Shown here in pieces: positions 29,965 through 36,249 of a DNA stretch of 36,249 nucleotides. The position numbers and the translations under genes were made by a program. This DNA comes from a virus: positions 1-36,249 of the IMG/VR virus record IMGVR_UViG_3300005095_000094; one strand, given 5' to 3'. A model generated the notes under the pieces. It was not told the origin of the DNA and searched no databases. It saw only the letters and a program-made list of their open reading frames with translations. Position 1 is the stretch's first letter. Each line of letters begins with the position of its first letter.

Positions 29965-30167
29965 AACTGCAAGGCGTACTTATACCGGAAGAAACACTTT
30001 TAAAGATCGTAAACAAAGAGAAACTCAAAGAAGCACTACAAAGAAGAGGAACGATGAGCCTGACACCGCGCGAACAGTTTGACAAGCTCATCGTAGATTG
30101 TGCCTTGTCTCGAAATAACCCATCTCAAAACAGAGACAACAAAAGTTTACCAAAGGGGGCATTATGA
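29961..30167 (+). CDS. Early hypothetical protein, 68 aa
   Basis: The start at 29961 follows AAAGGAG; the longer frame from 29877 overlaps the previous gene. The protein has a first half with KLQGVLIPEETLLKIVNKEK and a Gln/Asn/Ser-rich end. Bases 30104-30120 within it are an exact inverted copy of 25205-25221, next to the hairpin array. Confidence 0.6.
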   Translation: MKLQGVLIPEETLLKIVNKEKLKEALQRRGTMSLTPREQFDKLIVDCALSRNNPSQNRDNKSLPKGAL

Positions 30168-30376
30168 AACCCTTTGTTTATGAAATTAACAATTCGGTAA
30201 CAGCACATGACACAATGATCATGCATGGCTTTATGCTTCTGGCTTTCATATACGCAGTTTTGATTGTGGTGCTTCTGTACAGACAACACAAACGACAAAA
30301 AGAGATGGCAGACATCATCGAACTGGAAGAGCAGGACAAAAAGCATCGTAAGATTTTCAAAGGAGTAAAACAATGA
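30164..30376 (+). CDS. Small single-pass membrane protein, 70 aa
   Basis: GGGGG ribosome site; overlaps neighbours by 4 nt on both sides. One membrane helix (MIMHGFMLLAFIYAVLIVVLLY) at residues 18-40, followed by a charged cytoplasmic coiled coil. Early expression suggests a role at the host membrane, such as exclusion; unproven. Confidence 0.6.
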   Translation: MKPFVYEINNSVTAHDTMIMHGFMLLAFIYAVLIVVLLYRQHKRQKEMADIIELEEQDKKHRKIFKGVKQ

Positions 30377-31245
30377 GCAAACCAATGAACCCAAAAGGCG
30401 AAGTCATCGTACTTAAGCAGAAACCTATCATCGCGTATGATTTGATCGAAGCAAAAGGCAAAGAGATCGCGCAAAGACTGGCAGAACTTAACATCGATAA
30501 CATCGAGCCAAGCGAACACAATCTGAAACTTATCAAATCTACAAGATCAGCAGTCAGAAAAGAGTTTGAAGAGCTTGAAAATAAGCGAAAAATGGTCAAA
30601 GAACTAATCTTGAAGCCATATAACGATTTTGAAGCGGCATACAAAAAACACATCTCATCTCAATTTCAGGAAGCAGATAAAAAACTAAAAGAAAAAGCTT
30701 CTGTTGTTGAAGATGAACTTTTGACAAAAAAAATCAATGCGCTAAAAGAGTATTTCAACGAGAAAAATACTTTTGATTTTATCTCTTTTGATGATATGGA
30801 ACTAAAGATCACAAGAAGTGCATCTGATAAAAAACTAAAAGATGAGATAGACGCATATCTTGAAAATATCACAAATGCAGTAGAGACAATCAAAACACTA
30901 CCAAATAGCGAAAGAGTTTTGGCAAAGTTTCAAATTTCAAAAGATCTTAATCGTGCAATCTCTGAAACAAATATAGAGATAGAGCGTGAAGAAGCTATCA
31001 AAAAAGCTGCCGAAGAAAAGGCAAAGCAAGAAGAGGAACGAAAAAGATTAGCAGAAGAACGCACAAAAGCACAGCAGGAAATCAATGAAGTAATAGAAAA
31101 ACACGAAGAAAAAAAGCCAGAAGCACCATCGCAAAATGAAGTGAAAAAATATAAGGCTTCATTCACAGTAACTGCAACACTTGAGCAAATCAAAGCTCTA
31201 AAACAATTTATGAACGAAAAAGGTATCAGCTATGAATCAAAATAA
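30373..31245 (+). CDS. DUF1351 family protein (recombination module)
   Basis: A 290-aa protein, mostly coiled coil. The start (PIIAYDLIEAKGKEIAQRLA), NLKLIKSTRSAVRKEFEELE and the ELILKPYNDFEAAYK segment match the DUF1351 pattern; a Glu/Lys-rich helix and a small C-terminal beta domain (KYKASFTVTATLEQIKALKQ) follow. DUF1351 genes often precede recT and phage exonucleases. The stop overlaps the recT start by 14 nt. Confidence 0.75.
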   Translation: MSKPMNPKGEVIVLKQKPIIAYDLIEAKGKEIAQRLAELNIDNIEPSEHNLKLIKSTRSAVRKEFEELENKRKMVKELILKPYNDFEAAYKKHISSQFQEADKKLKEKASVVEDELLTKKINALKEYFNEKNTFDFISFDDMELKITRSASDKKLKDEIDAYLENITNAVETIKTLPNSERVLAKFQISKDLNRAISETNIEIEREEAIKKAAEEKAKQEEERKRLAEERTKAQQEINEVIEKHEEKKPEAPSQNEVKKYKASFTVTATLEQIKALKQFMNEKGISYESK

Positions 31246-31924
31246 AGATGTGATCGTAAAATTTGATGTTGGAGGAGAAGAGATTAAGCTATCTCCTAAA
31301 ATAGTAACAGAGTATCTCACAAACGGGCAGCAAATCACGATGCCTGAATTTAAGATGTTTACCGAACTTTGTAAGGCGCGTAAATTAAACCCGTTTCTAA
31401 AAGAAGCATATATTATCAAGTATGGCAACAGCCCGGCAACAATCGTTGTCGGTAAAGATGCAATCCTAAAAAGAGCAATCAACCACCAACAGTTTGACGG
31501 CAGAGAACAGGGGATTATCGTGCAAAAAGAGGACGGTTCCATAGAAGCAAGACGAGGAACTTTCCATCTGCAGGGCGAAGAAGTTGTAGGTGGGTGGGCG
31601 AAAGTGTATCGTAAAGACTGGGCGCATCCTACATATATTACTGTTTCATTTAGCGAAGTGGCTCAGCGAAAAAACAACGGTGAGCTTAACTCAAACTGGG
31701 CAACGAAAGGCGCAACAATGGTCGAAAAGGTCGCACTGGTAAGAGCGCTTAGAGAGACTTTTGCAGAAGATTTAGGAGGGATGATAGATGAAGATGAAGC
31801 ATGGAGAAATGACGATGCGCCAAGAGCTTCACAACAGCAACCTGTACAGCAACAAGATCCGTTTACAGATAATACCATTGATGCAGAAGTCGAAGAGATC
31901 AATATCAATGAGATACCACAATGA
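31232..31924 (+). CDS. recT: RecT/Bet-type single-strand annealing protein
   Basis: A 230-aa protein with the RecT core: FTELCKARKLNPFLKEAYII, IVVGKDAILKRAINHQQFDG and GGWAKVYRKDW, then EKVALVRALRETFAEDLGG with MIDEDE. The Gln-rich linker and acidic C-terminal tail are typical. It anneals single strands during phage recombination and replication. The stop overlaps the MBL gene start by 4 nt. Confidence 0.93.
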   Translation: MNQNKDVIVKFDVGGEEIKLSPKIVTEYLTNGQQITMPEFKMFTELCKARKLNPFLKEAYIIKYGNSPATIVVGKDAILKRAINHQQFDGREQGIIVQKEDGSIEARRGTFHLQGEEVVGGWAKVYRKDWAHPTYITVSFSEVAQRKNNGELNSNWATKGATMVEKVALVRALRETFAEDLGGMIDEDEAWRNDDAPRASQQQPVQQQDPFTDNTIDAEVEEININEIPQ

Positions 31925-32595
31925 AAATAGATGTTATTGACACGGGAAGCAGCGGTAACGGCTTCCTGATCGACGATGAAATTTTGATCGATGCTGGATT
32001 GCCATATTCAAAACTGTCAAAGTACTCAATCGAAGTAGTGCTATTGACACATATTCACGGGGATCACTTCAGAGCTGATACGATCAGAAAACTGTATGTA
32101 AATAACGAAGATACAGTATTTGTGTGCGGTGAATTTTTATTTGAACATCTCCATAAAGTAGGCATACCAAAACGTAATATTTTCGTAGTGTTACCAAATA
32201 GAGTTTATGGGCTTGAAGATTATTTGGTTTCAGCGGTGGAGTTATTTCATGATGTGCCAAATTTTGGATGGAGAATAATTAAAAACGGACACAAACACTT
32301 TCATGCAACAGACACGGCACATCTTGACGGTATCGAAGCTAAAGATTATGACACTGCAACTATTGAGTGTAATCACGATGAAAATAAGGCTATTTTCATC
32401 ATCGAGGAAGCCAAAAAAAACGGAGAGTTTACGCATCTGAAAGGTGCTATGAACTCACACTTGAGTGTTCAACAAGCACTTGAATTTGTTGAAAAGAATA
32501 ATATCAAAAAACTGATACCTGTACATATAGGCAATAGCACAAAAGATGCAGTTTTGAAAATATTGAAAAATGCGGAGGTTGTATATGCTAAATAA
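31921..32595 (+). CDS. Metallo-beta-lactamase-fold hydrolase, possible nuclease partner of RecT
   Basis: A 224-aa protein with the MBL metal box LTHIHGDH (His44, His46, Asp48, His49), an early GSSGNGFLI segment, a later ATDTAHLDG (Asp/His) and a C-terminal LIPVHIGNS His. MBL-fold proteins include DNA and RNA nucleases. No Exo/YqaJ exonuclease is seen beside recT, so this protein may fill that role; this is inference from position. Confidence 0.75.
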   Translation: MKIDVIDTGSSGNGFLIDDEILIDAGLPYSKLSKYSIEVVLLTHIHGDHFRADTIRKLYVNNEDTVFVCGEFLFEHLHKVGIPKRNIFVVLPNRVYGLEDYLVSAVELFHDVPNFGWRIIKNGHKHFHATDTAHLDGIEAKDYDTATIECNHDENKAIFIIEEAKKNGEFTHLKGAMNSHLSVQQALEFVEKNNIKKLIPVHIGNSTKDAVLKILKNAEVVYAK

Positions 32596-32773
32596 AATAA
32601 AAGACACGCTAAGAGAGTGGTGCATATCTCTAAAAGTTCAAGACTTGAGAGATGAAATGCAAATTATGTTTTGGGAAAAAGAAAAACTCAAAAGAGAAAT
32701 TCACGAGCTAAAAGAAGAAAACAAAAGATTTGAAGAATACTTCAAAAGGCATCAAATAGGTGTTATACAATGA
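32585..32773 (+). CDS. Small coiled-coil protein, 62 aa
   Basis: The ATG at 32585 follows GGAGG; an earlier in-frame start at 32570 has no site. The 62-aa protein is one long charged helix (KEKLKREIHELKEENKRFEE). Function unknown. Confidence 0.5.
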   Translation: MLNKIKDTLREWCISLKVQDLRDEMQIMFWEKEKLKREIHELKEENKRFEEYFKRHQIGVIQ

Positions 32774-33129
32774 GTGTACCTGACTACGGCATCTACGACA
32801 AACGAAAACAGCTACACAAAAACAAAAAGATCAACCCTCGTAAATTCACTCCGGCAGACTACAAGGAGTATCAAAACCGCATCATGGCGATAGGACATTG
32901 CCAGTTGTGCGGAGACTCTGACATCTCCACACCGCACCATGCACGTTTTGGAGCACACAAAGACGACCGCACATTGATGTGCATCTGTATGGTATGCCAC
33001 ATGGATATCCATACAAACGGCGACAAAGTAAAGCAGAAAATGGCGGAACACTTCGGAGAGAAGAACTGGAGAGAATACGGCGGGGATTTGAGAGAGAAAT
33101 ATGAAGATCCAAGTGATAAAAGAGGGTAA
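32770..33129 (+). CDS. HNH / Cys-His zinc protein (NinG/DUF968-like)
   Basis: A 119-aa protein with GHCQLCGDSDISTPHHARFG and MCICMVCHMDIHTNGD: two CxxC-type pairs and H/H...H spacing of an HNH nuclease fold. Such proteins (NinG/Rap or DUF968 type) act in phage recombination. The NinB-like gene follows with a 29-nt overlap, a pairing also seen in lambda-type nin regions. Confidence 0.7.
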   Translation: MSVPDYGIYDKRKQLHKNKKINPRKFTPADYKEYQNRIMAIGHCQLCGDSDISTPHHARFGAHKDDRTLMCICMVCHMDIHTNGDKVKQKMAEHFGEKNWREYGGDLREKYEDPSDKRG

Positions 33130-33526
33130 CACACTATACCCATACAGTGAAGACGATGAAGAGAGACTGCAAAGGTTTTCAAACGCCGTCTATGTCATAG
33201 ACATCAAAAATCTTGACATACGCACAACCAAACAGAACTCGGCACTTCATCTCTGGTGCAAAATGATCGCCGACACACTAAACAGCAAAGGAATGTATAT
33301 GACAAGCGTTTTCAGCGGTCACAAGATCGAGTGGACTATGGAGCTGGTCAAAGAGACTATCTTCAAACCTGCCATGAAAGCAGTCGCACCGGGGATAAGT
33401 TCAACAACGAAACTGATGCGAAAAGAGCTTGATGCCGTCATCGATGTAGTTACCTCTGCTTTTGCAAGTCGAGGTATTGAGGTACCGAAGTTTCCAAGTA
33501 GAGAATTATGGGAGAAAGAAAAATGA
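33101..33526 (+). CDS. NinB/Orf-like recombination mediator
   Basis: A 141-aa protein. TTKQNSALHLWCKMIADTLN and IEWTMELVKETIFKPAMKAV followed by SSTTKL match the NinB family, which helps load single-strand annealing proteins on SSB-coated DNA. Context with RecT and an HNH protein fits. Confidence 0.7.
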   Translation: MKIQVIKEGNTLYPYSEDDEERLQRFSNAVYVIDIKNLDIRTTKQNSALHLWCKMIADTLNSKGMYMTSVFSGHKIEWTMELVKETIFKPAMKAVAPGISSTTKLMRKELDAVIDVVTSAFASRGIEVPKFPSRELWEKEK

Positions 33527-33711
33527 CAAAAGAAGAATTACTAGAAACGATAGAGTTTATCTCATATAAAAAGTTTTACGGTTTGCTACCAATGGTACTA
33601 GGGCATGAAACGAAAGCAACTCTGGCAAGAGAAAATGCCGAAAAGCTCATTGAAGAACTCAAACAATATGACCTAAACATCAAGGAGAAAGCATGTCTAA
33701 CACAAAGCTAA
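33523..33711 (+). CDS. Hypothetical protein, 62 aa
   Basis: The ATG at 33523 overlaps the NinB-like stop (ATGA). Helical protein (KEELLETIEFISYKKFYGLL, ENAEKLIEELKQYDLNI). No family recognised. Confidence 0.55.
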   Translation: MTKEELLETIEFISYKKFYGLLPMVLGHETKATLARENAEKLIEELKQYDLNIKEKACLTQS

Positions 33712-33860
33712 AAGGACTCTATGCAGTCCTTGGGAAAGGCGGGATCATCGTTGATTCACCTGTGGAGGAAATAGCGTGCTTGAAAACAACCATCATCAGA
33801 CCGCAGACAGTCGCAAGACTGAAAAACGGAAAAGTGGTGCAAGTACCTAAATATGATTGA
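33693..33860 (+). CDS. Small protein, 55 aa
   Basis: AAGGAGA before ATG. A 55-aa protein with KLKGLYAVLGKGGIIVDSPV and RPQTVARLKNGKVVQVPKYD, a small beta-like fold. It overlaps genes on both sides. Unknown role. Confidence 0.55.
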   Translation: MSNTKLKGLYAVLGKGGIIVDSPVEEIACLKTTIIRPQTVARLKNGKVVQVPKYD

Positions 33861-33966
33861 TTTTTTGATAGCAGTGTGCCTTACATTATTGGGCGCAATC
33901 GCTGTGGTTTACTACTGTATAGGGGGAATAGGTGGAAAAACAAGATCTCGCGAAAGGCTTCAATAA
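33853..33966 (+). CDS. Tiny membrane protein, 37 aa
   Basis: It begins inside the end of the previous gene. One membrane helix (FLIAVCLTLLGAIAVVYYCI) then a Gly/Arg-rich end. It precedes the large membrane protein and could be its partner. Confidence 0.45.
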   Translation: MIDFLIAVCLTLLGAIAVVYYCIGGIGGKTRSRERLQ

Positions 33967-35197
33967 CGCCTTCGACAACCTTGCAACAATCCTGATGTTT
34001 CTGTCGTTTGTCGGGATGAGTTTTCTTCTCATCTCTGCAACGGTGTCACTCATAGGGGAGTTTGTCAAGGCAGAACAGGACGGATGGCTTATCTTTTTGG
34101 AAGTGTTTGTATTTGCGCTAGAGATAGCACTTGCAGCCGTGTTTGTGGATATACACCGTCGAGGTGTCGGGGTGCTGGTCGGTTTTAAGAACTTCTGGCA
34201 CTTTGCCACCATCGTGGCGGTTATATTTATGACATTTCAAATCGAAAAGACATCGATTGCATACGGACTAAGCTATCTACAATCTCACTATTTGAAAAAA
34301 GATGCTTTGAAGTACAAAGATATCGACGGCTACAAAAGTGCAGTCGAAGCAAAACGCAAAGCACGAAAGAAGATAGAGCAATGGGAGAAGTACGAGGGCA
34401 GTGAAGCTGATCGCTTGATGATCACTCAGCTGAAACAAAAGTACGATGCCGCTGTCAAAGAAAAAGAGTTCCGTCTCAAGAATTACAAACACGCCACAAC
34501 CAAAAAAGCTGACAAAGAGATAGCCGAAGCATTGGCACAACTAAAAGCCATTGAGGATCGCATTGAAGCGAAACGGAACAAAAACATAGATCTTTTTTCC
34601 CAAGTGGAAAAAATGGCTATCAAGCAGATTGAACAGATTGAAAAGAACTTCAAGAGCAAACAAAAACATGAACTTTTGTCTTTCTCTGCACAGGCTGAAA
34701 AGTGGGCGCATGATGTTGTCATCTTTATGGCTATGATCTATTTCATACATGGGATTTTGATTGTAGTCAGTGAGGATGATTTTGTAGCAAAAGAGTGGAT
34801 AGTGAGACTGTTCCCGGTTCTTGAAAAGAAGATAGACAAGATCGAAGAGGAAGCGGCGAAAATTGTGACAAGCGAAGCACCTGCAAAAGAGAAGCCTATT
34901 CCATTTTCAATAAAGGATTCTGACGAAGGATTGTCAAAAACTCTAAAAAGAAAAATTGTCGAAGATGCTGTTTTTTCTGTCTATAAAGACTTTTGGAATG
35001 AGTACGGATATTCCGATACAAAGTTTCCGCACGTTAGTCGAGACAGGGCAAGGAATATCATCAATCAAGGCATACAATCAGGCATCTATGATGAAGGCTT
35101 TTCTATGCCAAACAGTGAGCTAGGGAAAATGGTTGCCGAAGCAAATCACAAGTGCAGACAGATCGCCATAAAAGAAGCACAAAAAAGAGCAGGGTAG
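33932..35197 (+). CDS. Large membrane protein with central coiled coil, 421 aa
   Basis: GTG start behind AGGGGG. About three N-terminal membrane helices (residues 18-105: ILMFLSFVGMSFLLISATVS, LIFLEVFVFALEIALAAVFV, FATIVAVIFMTF), then a cytoplasmic or periplasmic coiled coil (about 125-245), one more membrane helix (VVIFMAMIYFIHGILIVV, about 265) and a C-terminal helical domain with DRARNIINQGIQSGIYDEG. I do not recognise the family. In an early phage operon, superinfection exclusion or host takeover is possible. Confidence 0.6.
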   Translation: MEKQDLAKGFNNAFDNLATILMFLSFVGMSFLLISATVSLIGEFVKAEQDGWLIFLEVFVFALEIALAAVFVDIHRRGVGVLVGFKNFWHFATIVAVIFMTFQIEKTSIAYGLSYLQSHYLKKDALKYKDIDGYKSAVEAKRKARKKIEQWEKYEGSEADRLMITQLKQKYDAAVKEKEFRLKNYKHATTKKADKEIAEALAQLKAIEDRIEAKRNKNIDLFSQVEKMAIKQIEQIEKNFKSKQKHELLSFSAQAEKWAHDVVIFMAMIYFIHGILIVVSEDDFVAKEWIVRLFPVLEKKIDKIEEEAAKIVTSEAPAKEKPIPFSIKDSDEGLSKTLKRKIVEDAVFSVYKDFWNEYGYSDTKFPHVSRDRARNIINQGIQSGIYDEGFSMPNSELGKMVAEANHKCRQIAIKEAQKRAG

Positions 35198-35254
35198 CCC
35201 TCCCCTACTCCGCAAAACACAAACACAAAAAAACACCGCCGTCCTTAGGACTGG

Positions 35255-35340
35255 ACGGGTGGACGGACGACGCGGACGGACGGACGGACGACTCGTCCAA
35301 ATGCCGTCCAAGCCCCAGCCGTACGCCGTCCGTGAGCATT
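35255..35340 (+). repeat. GC-rich GGAC tetranucleotide repeat region
   Basis: Within AT-rich surroundings lie runs of GGAC, including four in a row near 35275-35290, followed by matching GTCC blocks and the palindrome GGACGACTCGTCC. The section can fold strongly and lies just before a secreted protein gene. Confidence 0.6.
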
Positions 35341-35360
35341 TTCAACACAAGGAAACAAGA

Positions 35361-35720
35361 ATGAGAAAAATAGCACTGCTTTTGATAGCAACATTGCTTT
35401 TTGCAGGTGTGGACGAGCCATATTACACCGGCGCGGCAAAGCAAATATGTGAAAAATCAGTAAGACATTTTGTAGAACAAAACGCACAACATGAATACTG
35501 GTTTGAAACGTTTGACGGTGACTTTTTCAATGAAAAAAACCTGGCACATCACGTCGCTGTTTTTTCAGGTGATAATCTGAAAATCAAAAACGAATACGGC
35601 ATCTATCATCAGTATAGATATGAGTGTATTTTTAGAACAGATATGTATGAAGTGATACTTGTTAGAGCACATAAAATAACGATGAAAACAATACGACAGA
35701 CAAGGCTGTATGCAAGATGA
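35361..35720 (+). CDS. Secreted protein with signal peptide, 119 aa
   Basis: The ATG at 35361 follows AAGGAAAC; an earlier in-frame start at 35259 would read through the GGAC repeat. The N terminus RKIALLLIATLLFAG is a signal peptide and one Cys pair (QICEKS; YECIFR) may form a disulphide. Probably periplasmic. No family recognised. Confidence 0.6.
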   Translation: MRKIALLLIATLLFAGVDEPYYTGAAKQICEKSVRHFVEQNAQHEYWFETFDGDFFNEKNLAHHVAVFSGDNLKIKNEYGIYHQYRYECIFRTDMYEVILVRAHKITMKTIRQTRLYAR

Positions 35721-36163
35721 GCATATTATTACACTCTTTGGTAACAGCCACAGGAGTCGCAACAAACTACCTGCTAAACCGGAAAAAGAAACAAGACTGG
35801 AGACAGTCAAAAAGATGGCGTGAAGCAAAAAAGAAATGCCAAAAACTACACAATGGAAAATGTGCCATATCTGGTAAAAAGTGGGCGTTAATGGATGTGC
35901 ATCATATTGAAGACGCATCGACCAAGCCACACCTACGATACTCTCAAAAAAACTTGGTGCTCATAAAGCGTAAATTTCACAAAGATTTTCACATACGCTT
36001 TATGGGCGGATATGATAAACCATGCAGTCGCAGAGACTGGAACAGATATTTGAAAATAATAGGCAAAAGCAATACAATTGAAGAGATATTGAACTATCTT
36101 GAAACAATAATAATAGTGACCCTTTATGTGGTTATATTAGTAAAATTGGGAGAAAGGAAATGA
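35717..36163 (+). CDS. HNH endonuclease
   Basis: A 148-aa protein. GKCAISGKKWALMDVHHIED, then LRYSQKNLVLIKRKFHKDFH is an HNH box (HH, N and H..H). A hydrophobic end (TIIIVTLYVVILV) is odd for a nuclease and may be a membrane anchor. It overlaps the methyltransferase start by 4 nt, so the pair could form a nuclease/methylase unit, or this may be a packaging or homing HNH. Confidence 0.75.
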   Translation: MSILLHSLVTATGVATNYLLNRKKKQDWRQSKRWREAKKKCQKLHNGKCAISGKKWALMDVHHIEDASTKPHLRYSQKNLVLIKRKFHKDFHIRFMGGYDKPCSRRDWNRYLKIIGKSNTIEEILNYLETIIIVTLYVVILVKLGERK

Positions 36164-36249
36164 AAGTAATATCACTATTTTCAGGTTGCGGTGGAGTAGA
36201 CTTAGGCTTTATCAAAGCTGGTGCAGAAATTATCTGGGCAAATGATATA
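36160..36249 (+). CDS. C5 DNA methyltransferase, N-terminal fragment (cut by window edge)
   Basis: 30 residues: KVISLFSGCGGVDLGFIKAG then a hydrophobic strand and AND. FSGCGG is motif I (AdoMet binding) of cytosine-5 methyltransferases. The frame runs to the last base and would continue in frame into base 1, but direct joining gives only 74 residues and lacks the catalytic PC and ENV motifs. The middle must lie outside the window. It may protect phage DNA from host restriction. Confidence 0.85.
   Translation, partial: MKVISLFSGCGGVDLGFIKAGAEIIWANDI

Overview
This window is a nearly complete temperate siphophage genome of about 36 kb, AT-rich and densely coded. Many genes overlap by ATGA or TAATG, and TTG/GTG starts are frequent. 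Codon bias, the AT-rich promoters and the style of the small lipoprotein suggest a Campylobacterota (epsilonproteobacterial) host; this is inference, as no host gene is visible. The two ends hold the start (motif I, right edge) and the end (motif X, left edge) of a cytosine-5 DNA methyltransferase. This suggests a circular or circularly permuted molecule whose missing 0.6-1 kb middle lies outside the window.

Layout. 1-2204 (+): methyltransferase tail, hypothetical gene, excisionase-like HTH, small gene, tyrosine integrase. 2205-2395: probable attP region. 2396-15966 (-): endolysin, tail tip/fibre genes, an 1870-aa tape measure, a tail assembly chaperone pair with a -1 frameshift signal, major tail protein, spanin/holin-like genes, capsid and scaffold. 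16066-18458 (+): an inverted island with neck genes and the portal. 18565-24932 (-): MuF head protein with a C-terminal RNase-like extension, terminase, RusA, an SSB-like protein and an O-like replication initiator that carries four palindromic iterons and is split by a frameshift at an A7 tract. 24960-25205: a run of hairpins. 25667-26727: divergent cro-like/cI switch with three operators. 26728-29035: accessory region with two paralogous small-RNA plus 32-aa membrane peptide units, a DUF2335 protein and a lipoprotein. 29104-29153: a second operator pair, like lambda OL. 29567-36249 (+): early operon with DUF1351, RecT, an MBL-fold protein, HNH proteins, NinB-like protein, a large coiled-coil membrane protein and the methyltransferase, which on a circular map runs on into xis and int, as in the lambda PL operon.

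The most interesting element is the pair of small-RNA/peptide units at 26.8-27.15 kb and 28.6-28.96 kb. Each has a strong -10 box, a folded RNA of about 130-150 nt that ends in a Rho-independent terminator, then a strong Shine-Dalgarno and a 32-codon hydrophobic ORF followed by a conserved hairpin. In each copy the RNA carries a sequence complementary to the Shine-Dalgarno of its own downstream ORF, and the two copies differ in a matched way. That is the pattern expected of antisense control of a small membrane peptide, that is, a candidate type I toxin-antitoxin or RNA-controlled peptide system. A tRNA-like fold at the convergent portal/MuF junction, beside a MuF protein with a putative RNase domain, is a second lead.
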